A stretch of DNA of 64,000 bases, from assembly GCA_958295905.1 (NCBI GenBank), contig OY282382.1:3682001-3746000 (forward strand), written 5' to 3'. The DNA is from an uncultured Vicinamibacterales bacterium. GTDB lineage: Bacteria; Acidobacteriota; Vicinamibacteria; Vicinamibacterales; UBA8438. The notes beneath the pieces were generated by a model. That model saw only the letters and a program-made list of their open reading frames with translations. It ran no database searches and was not told the DNA's origin. A program made the translations under genes and the position numbers. Of the stretch, positions 45,595 to 53,228 are shown piece after piece; the first letter of the stretch is position 1, and every line of letters starts with the position of its first letter.

Positions 45595-47109
45595 TCACTC
45601 CTCCAGCCGGAACTGTACCGCTTCGGCGAGATGCTCGGCGCCGATCCGCTCTCCGCCGGCGAGGTCGGCAATCGTCCGCGCCACCTTCATCAGCCGGTGG
45701 CAGCTCCGGGCGCTGAGATGGAACCGCCGGCTCGCCGCGTCGAGAATCCCGAGCCCCGAGGGGTCGAGGGCGCAGTGGCGGGAGAGGGCGCGTCCCTGCA
45801 GGCGCGCGTTCACCGGCGCACCCGCCGGGGACCGGTTGCGTTCCTGCTGGGTCCCGCGCGCCGCCGCGACCCGCCGGCGCACCGCCGACGAAGCCTCTCC
45901 GAGCGCGGTCTCGGTCATCGCCTTGAAGGGCACCGCAGGGACCCGGACGCTCAGGTCGATTCGGTCGAGCAGCGGTCCCGACAGGCGGCTCCGGTAGCGT
46001 GCGACTTGGTGGGGGGAGCAGCGGCACGGGCGGGTCGATTCTCCGAGGTAGCCGCAGATGCAGGGGTTCATGGTGGCCACGAGCAGGAAGCGGGCGGGGA
46101 AGACCACGGTGCGGGCGGCGCGGGCCACCTGCACCTCGCCCTCCTCGAGGGGTTGGCGCAGCACGTCGAGCACGTGGCGCGCGAACTCCGCCGCTTCGTC
46201 GAGGAGCAGGACCCCGTTGTGGGCGAGGCTGATCTCGCCGGGCCGGGGCATCGCCCCGCCGCCGGCCAGCGCGACGTCCGACGCGGTGTGGTGGGGCGCG
46301 CGGAACGGCGGCGTGGTGACGAGCCCGCCGCCCGGCGGCAGCAGTCCCGCCACCGAGTAGATGGTCGTCACCTCGAGGGCTTCTTCCGTGGTCAGTGCGG
46401 GGAGGATGCCCGGCAGCCGCCGCGCCAGCATGCTCTTGCCCGCTCCCGGCGGCCCGATGAAGAGCAGGTTGTGGCCCCCGGCGGCGGCTATCTCCAGGGC
46501 GCGGCGGGCCAGCGCCTGTCCCCGCACATCGGCCAGGTCGGGCGCCGCCGCGGGCGCCGGCACCGCCCGCGGAACCTGCGCGACCCTTCGCGGGGCCCGT
46601 CCGGTCAGCACCGCGACGGCCTCGTCGAGCGTAGTTACCGGCAGGACGGTGAGGCCGGTGACGATCGCCGCCTCACCCGCGTTGGCGTCCGGCAGCATCA
46701 CGCCGTCGACGCCGTCCCGGCGCGCCTGCGCCGCGATGGGGAGGATGCCGCGCACGGGCCGCACCGCGCCGTCGAGCGCGAGCTCGCCGACGGTGACCAT
46801 CCGGTCGAGCCCCTGGCGCGGAACGAGACCGGCCGCGGCGAGCATGCCGAGGGCGATCGGCAGGTCGAACGCCGACCCCACCTTGCGCATGTCCGCCGGG
46901 GACAGGTTGACGGTCACCCGCCGCGACGGAAACTCGAAACCCGAGTTGCGGATGGCGCTCTGGATACGGTCACGGCTCTCGCGGACGCTGGCGTCGGGCA
47001 GGCCGACGAGGGTGATCGCCGGCAGCCCGCCGTCCGACACGTCGACCTCGACCCGGACGGGATGCGCCTCGACGCCGAACAGGGCCGCGGTCCGCACGAT
47101 GGCCAGCAC
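45595..47109 (-). CDS. comM: ComM/YifB Mg-chelatase-like AAA+ ATPase
   Basis: 504 aa. A Lon-protease-like N domain (GVEAHPVRVEVDVSDGGLP, ITLVGLPDASVRESRDRI) precedes the AAA+ domain with Walker A GPPGAGKSMLARRLPGIL, Walker B LLLDEAAEFARHVLDVLRQP, and the zinc-finger-like insertion NPCICGYLGESTRPCRCSP. ComM helps branch migration during natural transformation. GTG start. Its presence next to pseudopilins and a ComEA-like protein elsewhere in the window supports a DNA-uptake capability. Confidence 0.95.
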   Translation of the reverse strand: MLAIVRTAALFGVEAHPVRVEVDVSDGGLPAITLVGLPDASVRESRDRIQSAIRNSGFEFPSRRVTVNLSPADMRKVGSAFDLPIALGMLAAAGLVPRQGLDRMVTVGELALDGAVRPVRGILPIAAQARRDGVDGVMLPDANAGEAAIVTGLTVLPVTTLDEAVAVLTGRAPRRVAQVPRAVPAPAAAPDLADVRGQALARRALEIAAAGGHNLLFIGPPGAGKSMLARRLPGILPALTTEEALEVTTIYSVAGLLPPGGGLVTTPPFRAPHHTASDVALAGGGAMPRPGEISLAHNGVLLLDEAAEFARHVLDVLRQPLEEGEVQVARAARTVVFPARFLLVATMNPCICGYLGESTRPCRCSPHQVARYRSRLSGPLLDRIDLSVRVPAVPFKAMTETALGEASSAVRRRVAAARGTQQERNRSPAGAPVNARLQGRALSRHCALDPSGLGILDAASRRFHLSARSCHRLMKVARTIADLAGGERIGAEHLAEAVQFRLEE

Positions 47110-47319
47110 GACGAGATGTCTTGCAAAACCGTTGCCGGCGACACGAACGCTCCCCGCCCGTAGCCGGCGGGGCTGGCTTGGCAGAAATCGAGCCGCAGGA
47201 CGAGGTGCCGGCGCGCAGAAAGCGCCACGCCGCGGTGGTCACCGTCCGCCGACCGCGGCGCAAGCCATCCCCCGCGGGGAGCGGGCGCGGCCGTCGGGCC
47301 GCGCAGGAGCTTGCGCCGT

Positions 47320-47346
47320 GGAAGTTTCGTGGCCGGCGAAACTTCC
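47320..47346 (-). terminator. perfect hairpin after the aldehyde dehydrogenase gene
   Basis: GGAAGTTTCG and CGAAACTTCC form a perfect 10-bp stem with loop TGGCCGG. It is about 30 nt beyond the stop of the minus-strand aldehyde dehydrogenase gene. The flank (GGAGCTTGCGCCGTGGAAG) resembles the TCTGCGCCGTGGAA repeat. Confidence 0.6.
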
Positions 47347-47374
47347 GACGCGGCCGTCAGGTCGCGCATGAGCA

Positions 47375-49171
47375 TCAGCTCCGCACGAAGATGCGGCGCC
47401 GTTCTGCGAGATCGCGGGCGGCCGGGGTGATGATGGTGCGGTCGTTGACGACAATGCGCCGGCCGGCCTCGACGGCCTGGCGCACATCGTCTTCGCAGAC
47501 GAAGTCGACCGGTTTGTGGCTGTCGACCGGCTCGGCGGTCTCGGCCGACGCGGCCGAAGCCGGTGGGGGAGCCGAGGGTGCGGCCGGCGCGGGGTCCGGA
47601 GAGGGAGCGCCGGCGCGCGCGAGTCGGGCGGGGGCGGTCGGGGCGCCGCCGGCAGGGGGTGAAGCCGCGCTCACGCCCCGCCGGGCCAGAAACGTGTCGA
47701 TCCGGCGGGCGAGCAGTTCGGGGTCCAGCCCGCCGCCCCCCGGGCGCGTGGCGGTCGGCCGCGGCGGCGGTGCGGCGGCGGCCCGACGGCGGTCGGGGCG
47801 GTCGGCCGGACGCACTTCCCAGGCCAGGCGCTTGACGTTCAGCAGGTGTCGCGGCGTGATGTTGTCCGAGGTGATGTTGCCGCCGTGCCCGCCGCAGCCG
47901 AGGGTCATCGAGGGGTCGAGCCCCGTCGTCATGCCGATCGAGCCGAGAGTCGTCGGGGTGTTGACGACGATGCGGAACGCGGGCTTGCGCAGGCCGAACT
48001 CCAGGATGATCTGCTCGTCCTGCGAGTGAATCGCCATGGTGTGTCCCATGCCGCCGTAGCGCAGGATCTCCATGCACCGCTCGCAACCCGCCCGCCAGTC
48101 GGCGACCACGTAGAACGACAGGACCGGACAGAGCTTCTCGATCGACAGGGGATGGTCCGGTCCCACCCCCTCGAGGGGGGCGATGAGGACGCGGGTGCCG
48201 GACGGCGCATCGATGGCCGCCCGCGCCGCGATCTCCGCCGCAGTCCGGCCGACGAGCTCGGGACTGGGCAGCCGATCCGCGGTGACCAGCGCCGCGGCCA
48301 GACGGTCCGCTTCGCCCGCGTTCAGAAAACAGGCCCCCTGCCGCTCGAACTCGCGGCGCGCCTCGCCGGCCACCGCCTCGTCGACGACGACGGCGTTTTC
48401 GGACGAGCAGAGCAGGCCGTTGTCGAAGGTCTTTCCGGTGATGATGTCCGCGACCGCCTTCGGCAGGTCTGCCGTGCGTTCGATGTAGGCGGGGGCGTTG
48501 CCCGGTCCCACTCCGTAGGCCGGTTTCCCCGCGCTGTAGGCGGCCCGGACGAGACCGAGGCCCCCGGTGGCGAGGATGAGGGCGACCTCGCGGCGCCGCA
48601 TCAGCTCCTGGGTGCCCTCGAGGGTCACCGTGGTCATGCAGGTGACGGCGCCCTCCGGCGCCCCCGCTTCGACGGCGGCCGCGGCCATCACCTCGGCGAC
48701 GCGGCGCACCGAGCGGACCGCGGCGGGATGCGGGCTCAGCACGACGGCGCACCGGGCCTTCAGGCAGACGAGAATCTTGTAGATTGCGGTGGAGGTGGGG
48801 TTGGTCGACGGCACGACCGCGGCGACGACGCCGAACGGTTCCGCGATCTCGACGACGCGCCGGGCCTCGATCCGCCCGATGATCCCGACGGTGCGCATCG
48901 GCTGTATGAACCGATGAATCGTCTCGGCCGCGAACAGGTTCTTGCGGATCTTGTCGGCCTCGTTGCCGTAGCCGGTCTCCTCGACCGCCATCCGGGCGAA
49001 CGGCCCGGCCTGGGCGGCGGCGGCGTCGGCCGCCGCCGCGACGATCCGGTCGACCTGCTCCTGGGTCAGCGCGGCGAGGCGGGCCTGGGCGGCGCGGGCG
49101 CGGCGGGCCAGCGTCCGCGCGTCCCGTATCGAGTCGAGATCCGTGTCCTTCCGGGGAGCCCGATCAGCCAT
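47375..49171 (-). CDS. microcompartment-type CoA-acylating aldehyde dehydrogenase with a C-terminal extension
   Basis: 598 aa. Residues 1 to about 455 match EutE/PduP-type aldehyde dehydrogenases: VVPSTNPTSTAIYKIL, LATGGLGLVRAAYSAGKPAYGVG, the nucleophile in NGLLCSSENAVVVD, and TLGCGGHGGNITSDNITPRHLL. A Pro/Ala-rich linker then carries a short amphipathic helix DPELLARRIDTFLARRG, like an encapsulation peptide. The last 45 residues (DFVCEDDVRQAVEAGRRIVV, DRTIITPAARDLA) resemble a segment of BMC enzymes such as PduL or EutQ-like proteins. It would convert an aldehyde to acyl-CoA. The BMC-H gene follows upstream on the same strand 33 nt away. Confidence 0.85.
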   Translation of the reverse strand: MADRAPRKDTDLDSIRDARTLARRARAAQARLAALTQEQVDRIVAAAADAAAAQAGPFARMAVEETGYGNEADKIRKNLFAAETIHRFIQPMRTVGIIGRIEARRVVEIAEPFGVVAAVVPSTNPTSTAIYKILVCLKARCAVVLSPHPAAVRSVRRVAEVMAAAAVEAGAPEGAVTCMTTVTLEGTQELMRRREVALILATGGLGLVRAAYSAGKPAYGVGPGNAPAYIERTADLPKAVADIITGKTFDNGLLCSSENAVVVDEAVAGEARREFERQGACFLNAGEADRLAAALVTADRLPSPELVGRTAAEIAARAAIDAPSGTRVLIAPLEGVGPDHPLSIEKLCPVLSFYVVADWRAGCERCMEILRYGGMGHTMAIHSQDEQIILEFGLRKPAFRIVVNTPTTLGSIGMTTGLDPSMTLGCGGHGGNITSDNITPRHLLNVKRLAWEVRPADRPDRRRAAAAPPPRPTATRPGGGGLDPELLARRIDTFLARRGVSAASPPAGGAPTAPARLARAGAPSPDPAPAAPSAPPPASAASAETAEPVDSHKPVDFVCEDDVRQAVEAGRRIVVNDRTIITPAARDLAERRRIFVRS

Positions 49172-49204
49172 CGCCGGATCCACGACGCGGTCAGCGCAAG
49201 GTGG

Positions 49205-49495
49205 TTACCCGGCGTCGTCGGGGGATTGCGGCAGGATCTTCTCGACTTCGCCGTGGGGGCGCGGGATGACGTGGACGGCCACGAGCTCGCCCACGCGGCG
49301 GGCAGCGGCCGCCCCGGCGTCGGTAGCGGCCTTGACGGCGCCGACGTCACCGCGCACGAAGACGGTCACGAAGCCGGCGCCGATGTACTCCTTGCCGACG
49401 AGCAGTACGTTGGCGGCCTTGACCATGGCGTCGGCTGCCTCTATCGAGCCGACCAGCCCCTTGGTCTCCACCATTCCGAGCGCTTCGAGAGACAT
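49205..49495 (-). CDS. bacterial microcompartment hexameric shell protein (BMC-H)
   Basis: 96 aa, one BMC domain. It has the family start [28 protein letters not shown] (positions about 3-30), with the lysine-rich edge K-A-A-NV, and the pore-loop region [32 protein letters not shown]. The end [11 protein letters not shown] is typical of PduA/CcmK-type hexamers. It is upstream of, and probably co-transcribed with, the aldehyde dehydrogenase. Pentamer (BMC-P), trimer and signature-enzyme genes are not in the window. Confidence 0.93.
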   Translation of the reverse strand: MSLEALGMVETKGLVGSIEAADAMVKAANVLLVGKEYIGAGFVTVFVRGDVGAVKAATDAGAAAARRVGELVAVHVIPRPHGEVEKILPQSPDDAG

Positions 49496-49609
49496 CACCG
49501 TTCTCCGCCGGACTTGCCGTCTCCGTGACATCCCGGACCGGCCGGGCGCCGAATCGCCGCAACTGTAACATGTTGCAGAACATGCGGCAACCGCGCGCAG
49601 GGCGCCGGG

Positions 49610-49681
49610 CAGAACCATCCCACGACGATACCGGGACCAATCGCAAGCGTCATCTAGCGTGGGAAGCGTGGGATGGCCCTG
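49610..49681 (+). mobile_element. 72-bp mini-derivative of the MITE family, copy I
   Basis: CAGAACCATCCCACG at the left and GCGTGGGATGGCCCTG at the right keep both terminal repeats, but only 45 bp lies between and it is unrelated to the usual interior (ACGATACCGGGACCAATCGC). Confidence 0.6.
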
Positions 49682-49690
49682 TCTCTGTTG

Positions 49691-49863
49691 CAGGGGCATC
49701 CCACGTTGACGGCGCGTGACGGCCCGCCCCCGATTCGCGGGGCCGCCACCGTCTTGCCGACCGGCCGGCACCGCGTGAGACCCACGATTCCGCACATCCG
49801 GAGCCTCAGAAACCGCCACGATGCTGCCTGCCCACGGCGGTGGCGGAGCGTGGGATGGCCCTG
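49691..49863 (-). mobile_element. MITE-like 172-bp repeat, copy E
   Basis: A full 173-bp reverse copy, from CAGGGGCATCCCACGTTG to GCGTGGGATGGCCCTG. It is flanked by TCTCTGTTG and TCTCTGTGC, a near-perfect direct repeat consistent with a 9-bp target duplication. Confidence 0.8.
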
Positions 49864-50092
49864 TCTCTGTGCCGGCCCGCCCCGCGGCCTGCGGGGCGGG
49901 CCAGTATCCGCCGTCTGCGTGCTGATCGGGCGGTTTGCGGGCCTGTGGAGCGGTCTGGAGCGGCTCTTGACGCGATTTTCGGCCCCATTCGGTGTGGGTC
50001 GCCGCGCTATCGAGCCACCGGCCCCTTCAGCCAGCCGTTTGAACACCGGGGAACGCGTCCGCAGCAGGCCATATCTTGGGAGGAGATAACGA

Positions 50093-51060
50093 ATGTCCTA
50101 TCAACCAAGGTTCAACGTGTTCGCGTGGGTGGTGTCGGCAACAGTGGTGGTCGTCGGTTCCGGGGCGGCGCCCGCCGGGCAGGAAGGCGCGAGCACCGAT
50201 CGGGCGGCGCTGGTGGCGCTCTACGAAGCCACCGACGGTCCGAACTGGTCCGACAACACCAACTGGAACAGCGACGCTCCTCTCGATACGTGGCGTGGCG
50301 TCGGAACCGACAGCAACGGACGGGTGACGGGTCTGCGGCTCGCTAACAACGGGTTGACGGGTCCGATCCCGGTCGAACTGGGAAATCTCGCCAACCTGGA
50401 GAGCCTGAATCTCGATAACAACGGTTTGACGGGTCTGATCCCCGCGTGGCTGGCGGACATGGCCAACTTGACAAGCTTGTTTCTCCGTTACAGCGGCTTG
50501 GACGGGCCGATCCCGATGTGGCTGGGGAGACTCAACCTGAATAGTCTGGGTCTGAGCGGCATCCCCTCCGGCGGCGGGCCGATCCCCGCGTGGGTCGGCG
50601 GCATGACGAACGCTTCCGGCATGGCTTCTGAATCTGGACCGGCTGCAGTCTCTGGATCTGAGCGGCAATCCGTTCAACGGGGGTTCACTGCCCCTGTGGC
50701 TGGGGGACATGGCGCCCTCCGGCGGTTGTCGCTCTCCGGCAATGGATGGACCGGACCGATCCCGTACTGGGGGAGGCTGATCTGGACCTGAATCTCTTCG
50801 GCAATGCTCTGATCGGTCCGGTGCCCGCGTGGTTCGGGGACGTAGCGGGCCTGCGGTCTCTGAACGTCAGCGGCAATCCGTTGACGGGCTGGCTGCCGCA
50901 GGCTCTGACGCAGTTGGAGCGCCTCGAAGCGCTCGATTTCAGTGAGACGGCGTCGGTCTGCGCGCCGGGGGATGCGGCGTTCGAGACGTGGCTGACGTCG
51001 CTGGACCGCTGGGAAGGCGAGTGGTGCGACGGCCGACGCCGGTGGCCGCGCGTGCGCTGA
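50093..51060 (+). pseudogene. secreted leucine-rich repeat protein gene with frameshifts
   Basis: A signal peptide (FAWVVSATVVVVGSGAAPAG), then the TDRAALVALYEATDGPNWSDN cap of LRR proteins of this type, then plant-type LRRs ([20 protein letters not shown]). The frame changes near 50620 (to LDRLQSLDLSGNPFNGGS), back near 50705 (ALRRLSLSGNGWTGPIP), and again near 50780 (LDLNLFGNALIGPVPAW). It ends with [15 protein letters not shown]. Three frame changes mean it is a pseudogene or contains sequence errors. The ligand and function are unknown. Confidence 0.75.
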
Positions 51061-51061
51061 A

Positions 51062-51110
51062 GGTTCCATCAGCGGCTTCATGACCGGCTGGCAGAGGCGC
51101 GACGCGGATG
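51062..51110 (+). pseudogene. C-terminal remnant of a membrane/coiled-coil paralogue
   Basis: Directly after the LRR stop this encodes GSISGFMTGWQRRDAD, which resembles the C-terminus GSLDGFMAGWRGRDRDAA of the gene at 51649. It implies that a fourth copy of this family was lost by a deletion fusing its end to the LRR gene. Confidence 0.6.
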
Positions 51111-51304
51111 ACCGCCTCATGCTGGCGGGCGAGACGTGCCCGACATCGCGCCCGTCCCGGCGGCGGCCGATGCGCTGGGGGCAGGTGGCGCGCCGGCTGG
51201 CCGCGGTCCTCGATGCCGACCCGGGCCGGGTCCGCGCCGCCCTCGACGAGGCGGGAGCGGCGGAGCGTGAACCGGCCGGCCGCGCCGTGATACCGTGCCG
51301 GGAT

Positions 51305-51649
51305 ATGGACGCCTTCATGCAGTGGCTCACGCCGGGCCTCATCATCGCCGTGTTCGCTTGGCTGCGGGCGGACATCCGCAACCTCAAGACCGACATCGGC
51401 AAGCGGATCGACGGCGTCGACAAGCGGATCGACGGCATCGACAAGCGCCTCGACGGCGTGAACGCGCGGATCGACGGCTTGAACACTTCCATCAACGCGC
51501 GCCTCGACGGCTTGAACGCATCCGTGAACGCGCGGATCGACAACGCGGTCCGGGAGCTGCGGGGCGACATCGCCGGCGTGAACGCCCGCATCGACGCCGT
51601 GTTGCTGGCCGACCGCGACCGCGGTCGGCAGGACCGGGGAGCCGCCTGA
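51305..51649 (+). CDS. small membrane-anchored coiled-coil protein, array member 1
   Basis: 114 aa. Start ATG 51305 (MDAFMQWLTPGLIIAVFAWL), a single N-terminal membrane span, then RADIRNLKTDIGKRIDG and a heptad coiled coil with repeats DGVDKRIDGIDKRLDGVNAR and DGLNTSINARLDGLNASVNA. Such architecture suits a trimeric or dimeric stalk. The frame is open upstream to 51080. The next gene's ATG overlaps its stop. Function unknown. Confidence 0.7.
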   Translation: MDAFMQWLTPGLIIAVFAWLRADIRNLKTDIGKRIDGVDKRIDGIDKRLDGVNARIDGLNTSINARLDGLNASVNARIDNAVRELRGDIAGVNARIDAVLLADRDRGRQDRGAA

Positions 51650-51930
51650 TGGACGCCTTCCTGCCGTGGGTCACGCCCGCTGTCGTCCTCGCCGTGTTCG
51701 CGTGGCTCCGCGCCGACATCCGCAGCTTCAAGACCGACCTCAAGGCCGATCTGGGCGGTCGGATGGACCGGATGGAGAAGCGGCTGAACGCCCGCATCGA
51801 CGTCATCGACAAGCGGCTCGACGGGCTCGCGGCGCAGGTCGGCGATCTCCGCGAACGGATGGCCAAGCTGGAAGGGTCGCTCGATGGCTTCATGGCCGGC
51901 TGGCGCGGCCGGGACCGGGACGCGGCTTGA
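51649..51930 (+). CDS. small membrane-anchored coiled-coil protein, array member 2
   Basis: 93 aa, starting MDAFLPWVTPAVVLAVFAWL, parallel to member 1. The coiled coil (MDRMEKRLNARIDVIDKRLD, DLRERMAKLEGSLDGFMAGW) is shorter. The ATG overlaps the stop of member 1 (TGATG), so the two are translationally coupled. Confidence 0.7.
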   Translation: MDAFLPWVTPAVVLAVFAWLRADIRSFKTDLKADLGGRMDRMEKRLNARIDVIDKRLDGLAAQVGDLRERMAKLEGSLDGFMAGWRGRDRDAA

Positions 51931-52010
51931 GCCCCCGGCGCCGACCTCGATGCGGGGCGGTCGCGGGCGAGCGGAAGCGCGCCGCCGCGCCGTGATACCG
52001 TGGCGGCCTG

Positions 52011-52169
52011 ATGGACACCTTCGTGCAGTGGCTCACGCTGGCCGTCGTCATCGCCGTGTTCGCGTGGCTCCGCGCCGACATCAACAGCTTCAAGACCGAC
52101 ATCAAGGCCGATCTGGGCGGTTGGCGCCGAGACCGGGGAGCAGGTTCAAGGGCCGGGAGAAAAGGGTGA
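52011..52169 (+). CDS. small membrane-anchored coiled-coil protein, array member 3 (short)
   Basis: 52 aa: MDTFVQWLTLAVVIAVFAWL, RADINSFKTDIKADLGG, then a basic tail ending RAGRKG. It keeps the membrane span and the first coiled-coil turn only, probably truncated. The upstream CGCGCCGTGATACCGTG is nearly identical to that before member 1. Its stop overlaps the next ATG at 52169. Confidence 0.6.
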   Translation: MDTFVQWLTLAVVIAVFAWLRADINSFKTDIKADLGGWRRDRGAGSRAGRKG

Positions 52170-52790
52170 TGCCTCATCAACAGATGCTGCGGATGCTGAA
52201 CGTGCTCGTGGTCGTGGTGATCGTCGGTTCCGGGGCGGCGCACGCCGGGCAGGAAGGCGCGGACACCGATCGGGCGGCGCTGGTGGCGCTCTACGAAGCG
52301 ACCGACGGTCCGAACTAGTGCATCGCCACGACTAAAAACAGGGTCGCCGGGGCACTCACCTCGAACCGCAAGAGTCCTATGCAGAAGAAATACGTTGTTC
52401 GACCCAAGTCTGTTTATCCGAAACTTATGACGTGACGAACCACTAGTCCGACAACACCAACTGGAACAGCGACGCTCCTCTCGGGACGTGGTTCGGCGTC
52501 AGAACCGACGGCAACGGACGGGTGACGCACCTGTCTCTCCGGAGCAACGGGTTGACGGGTCCGATCCCGGTCGAACTGGGTAATCTCGCCAACCTGACGG
52601 ACCTGCGGCTCGGTTACAACGGGTTGACGGGTCCGATCCCGGTCGAACTGGGCAATCTCGCCAACCTGACGTGGCTGGATCTCGCAAACAGCGGGTTGAC
52701 GGGTCCGATCCCGGTCGAACTGGTCGCTGGACCGCTGGGAGGGCGAGTGGTGCGACGGCCGCCGCCGGTGGCCGCGCGTGCTGACGCGAC
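52169..52790 (+). pseudogene. second secreted LRR protein gene, interrupted
   Basis: It starts MPHQQMLRMLNVLVVVVIVG with a signal peptide, the GQEGADTDRAALVALYEATD cap, and is then cut after DGPN by the insertion at 52319-52442. Beyond it the LRRs continue ([20 protein letters not shown], three repeats), and then a frameshifted, deletion-joined end overlapping the EGEW-CDGRR sequence of the first gene. It is a paralogue of the 50093 gene. Confidence 0.75.
52319..52442 (+). mobile_element. 124-bp insertion with CTAG target duplication
   Basis: It interrupts the second LRR gene between DGPN and SDNTN codons. CTAG stands at 52315-52318 and 52443-52446. The ends are imperfect inverted repeats (TGCATCGCCACGAC and TGGTTCGTCACGTC, 10 of 14). 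It is AT-richer than its surroundings and encodes nothing recognisable. Confidence 0.7.
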
Positions 52791-52804
52791 GAGTGCGCGC
52801 TTCG

Positions 52805-53056
52805 CCGTCATCGGTTCCTCCGGCACTCGGCAGCTTCGGGTCTTCTCGGCGTTCATCGGCAGCTTCAGACGCTTCATCAGCCCTTCGACCGCCGTCAGCA
52901 TCACCGCTGCCGGCGCGCGTTCGAGTACCGCGAAGTCGTCCGCGTCGTTGACGATTTCCGCCTTGCAGCGCCGGGCGTAGCCCAGCACCTTCCAGCCGAG
53001 GATGAAGCGACGCCCGTAGATGTTGCTGAACAGCGGCGAAATCGGCGGGGTCCCCT
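52805..53056 (-). pseudogene. group II intron reverse transcriptase/maturase remnant
   Basis: On the minus strand it reads [39 protein letters not shown] and [19 protein letters not shown], then [20 protein letters not shown]. These match the RT core: GTPQGG/ISPLLANIY, the YADD box (here NDADD, lacking the Tyr), and the LKLTVNEEKTRICKVPE-like segment. The left side and the rest of the RT are missing and it is joined to the end of the LRR sequence. Confidence 0.75.
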
Positions 53057-53228
53057 TCCGCTCCCGGCGCGCCCGGTTCGTGCGGCGGCGACCGACGCGC
53101 CCGTCGTCCTCTGCGCGCCGGGCGCCGGGCGGGCCGATGATGCGGGTGGAGGCCGTAGCGCGGCCGGGCGCGGATTGCTAGAATCGCGTCCGGCAGACTG
53201 CGCAGCGGTAGGGGGGCGGTCCCGACGG

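Larger units (their letters stand above)
49496..50092. other. gene-free spacer with MITE copies I and E
   Basis: 597 bp upstream of the BMC-H gene and of the LRR gene. It contains the 72-bp mini element, MITE copy E and a GC-rich repeat stretch (CCGGCCCGCCCCGCGGCCTG at 49872). GGGAGGAG at 50078 is the ribosome-binding site for the LRR gene. No gene is supported. Confidence 0.6.

Noticed and set aside
51080-51304. Upstream extension of the 51305 gene
   Set aside because: The segment contains the remnant of another copy and no membrane span; the paralogues start at the MDAF/MDTF codon, so the shorter start is used.
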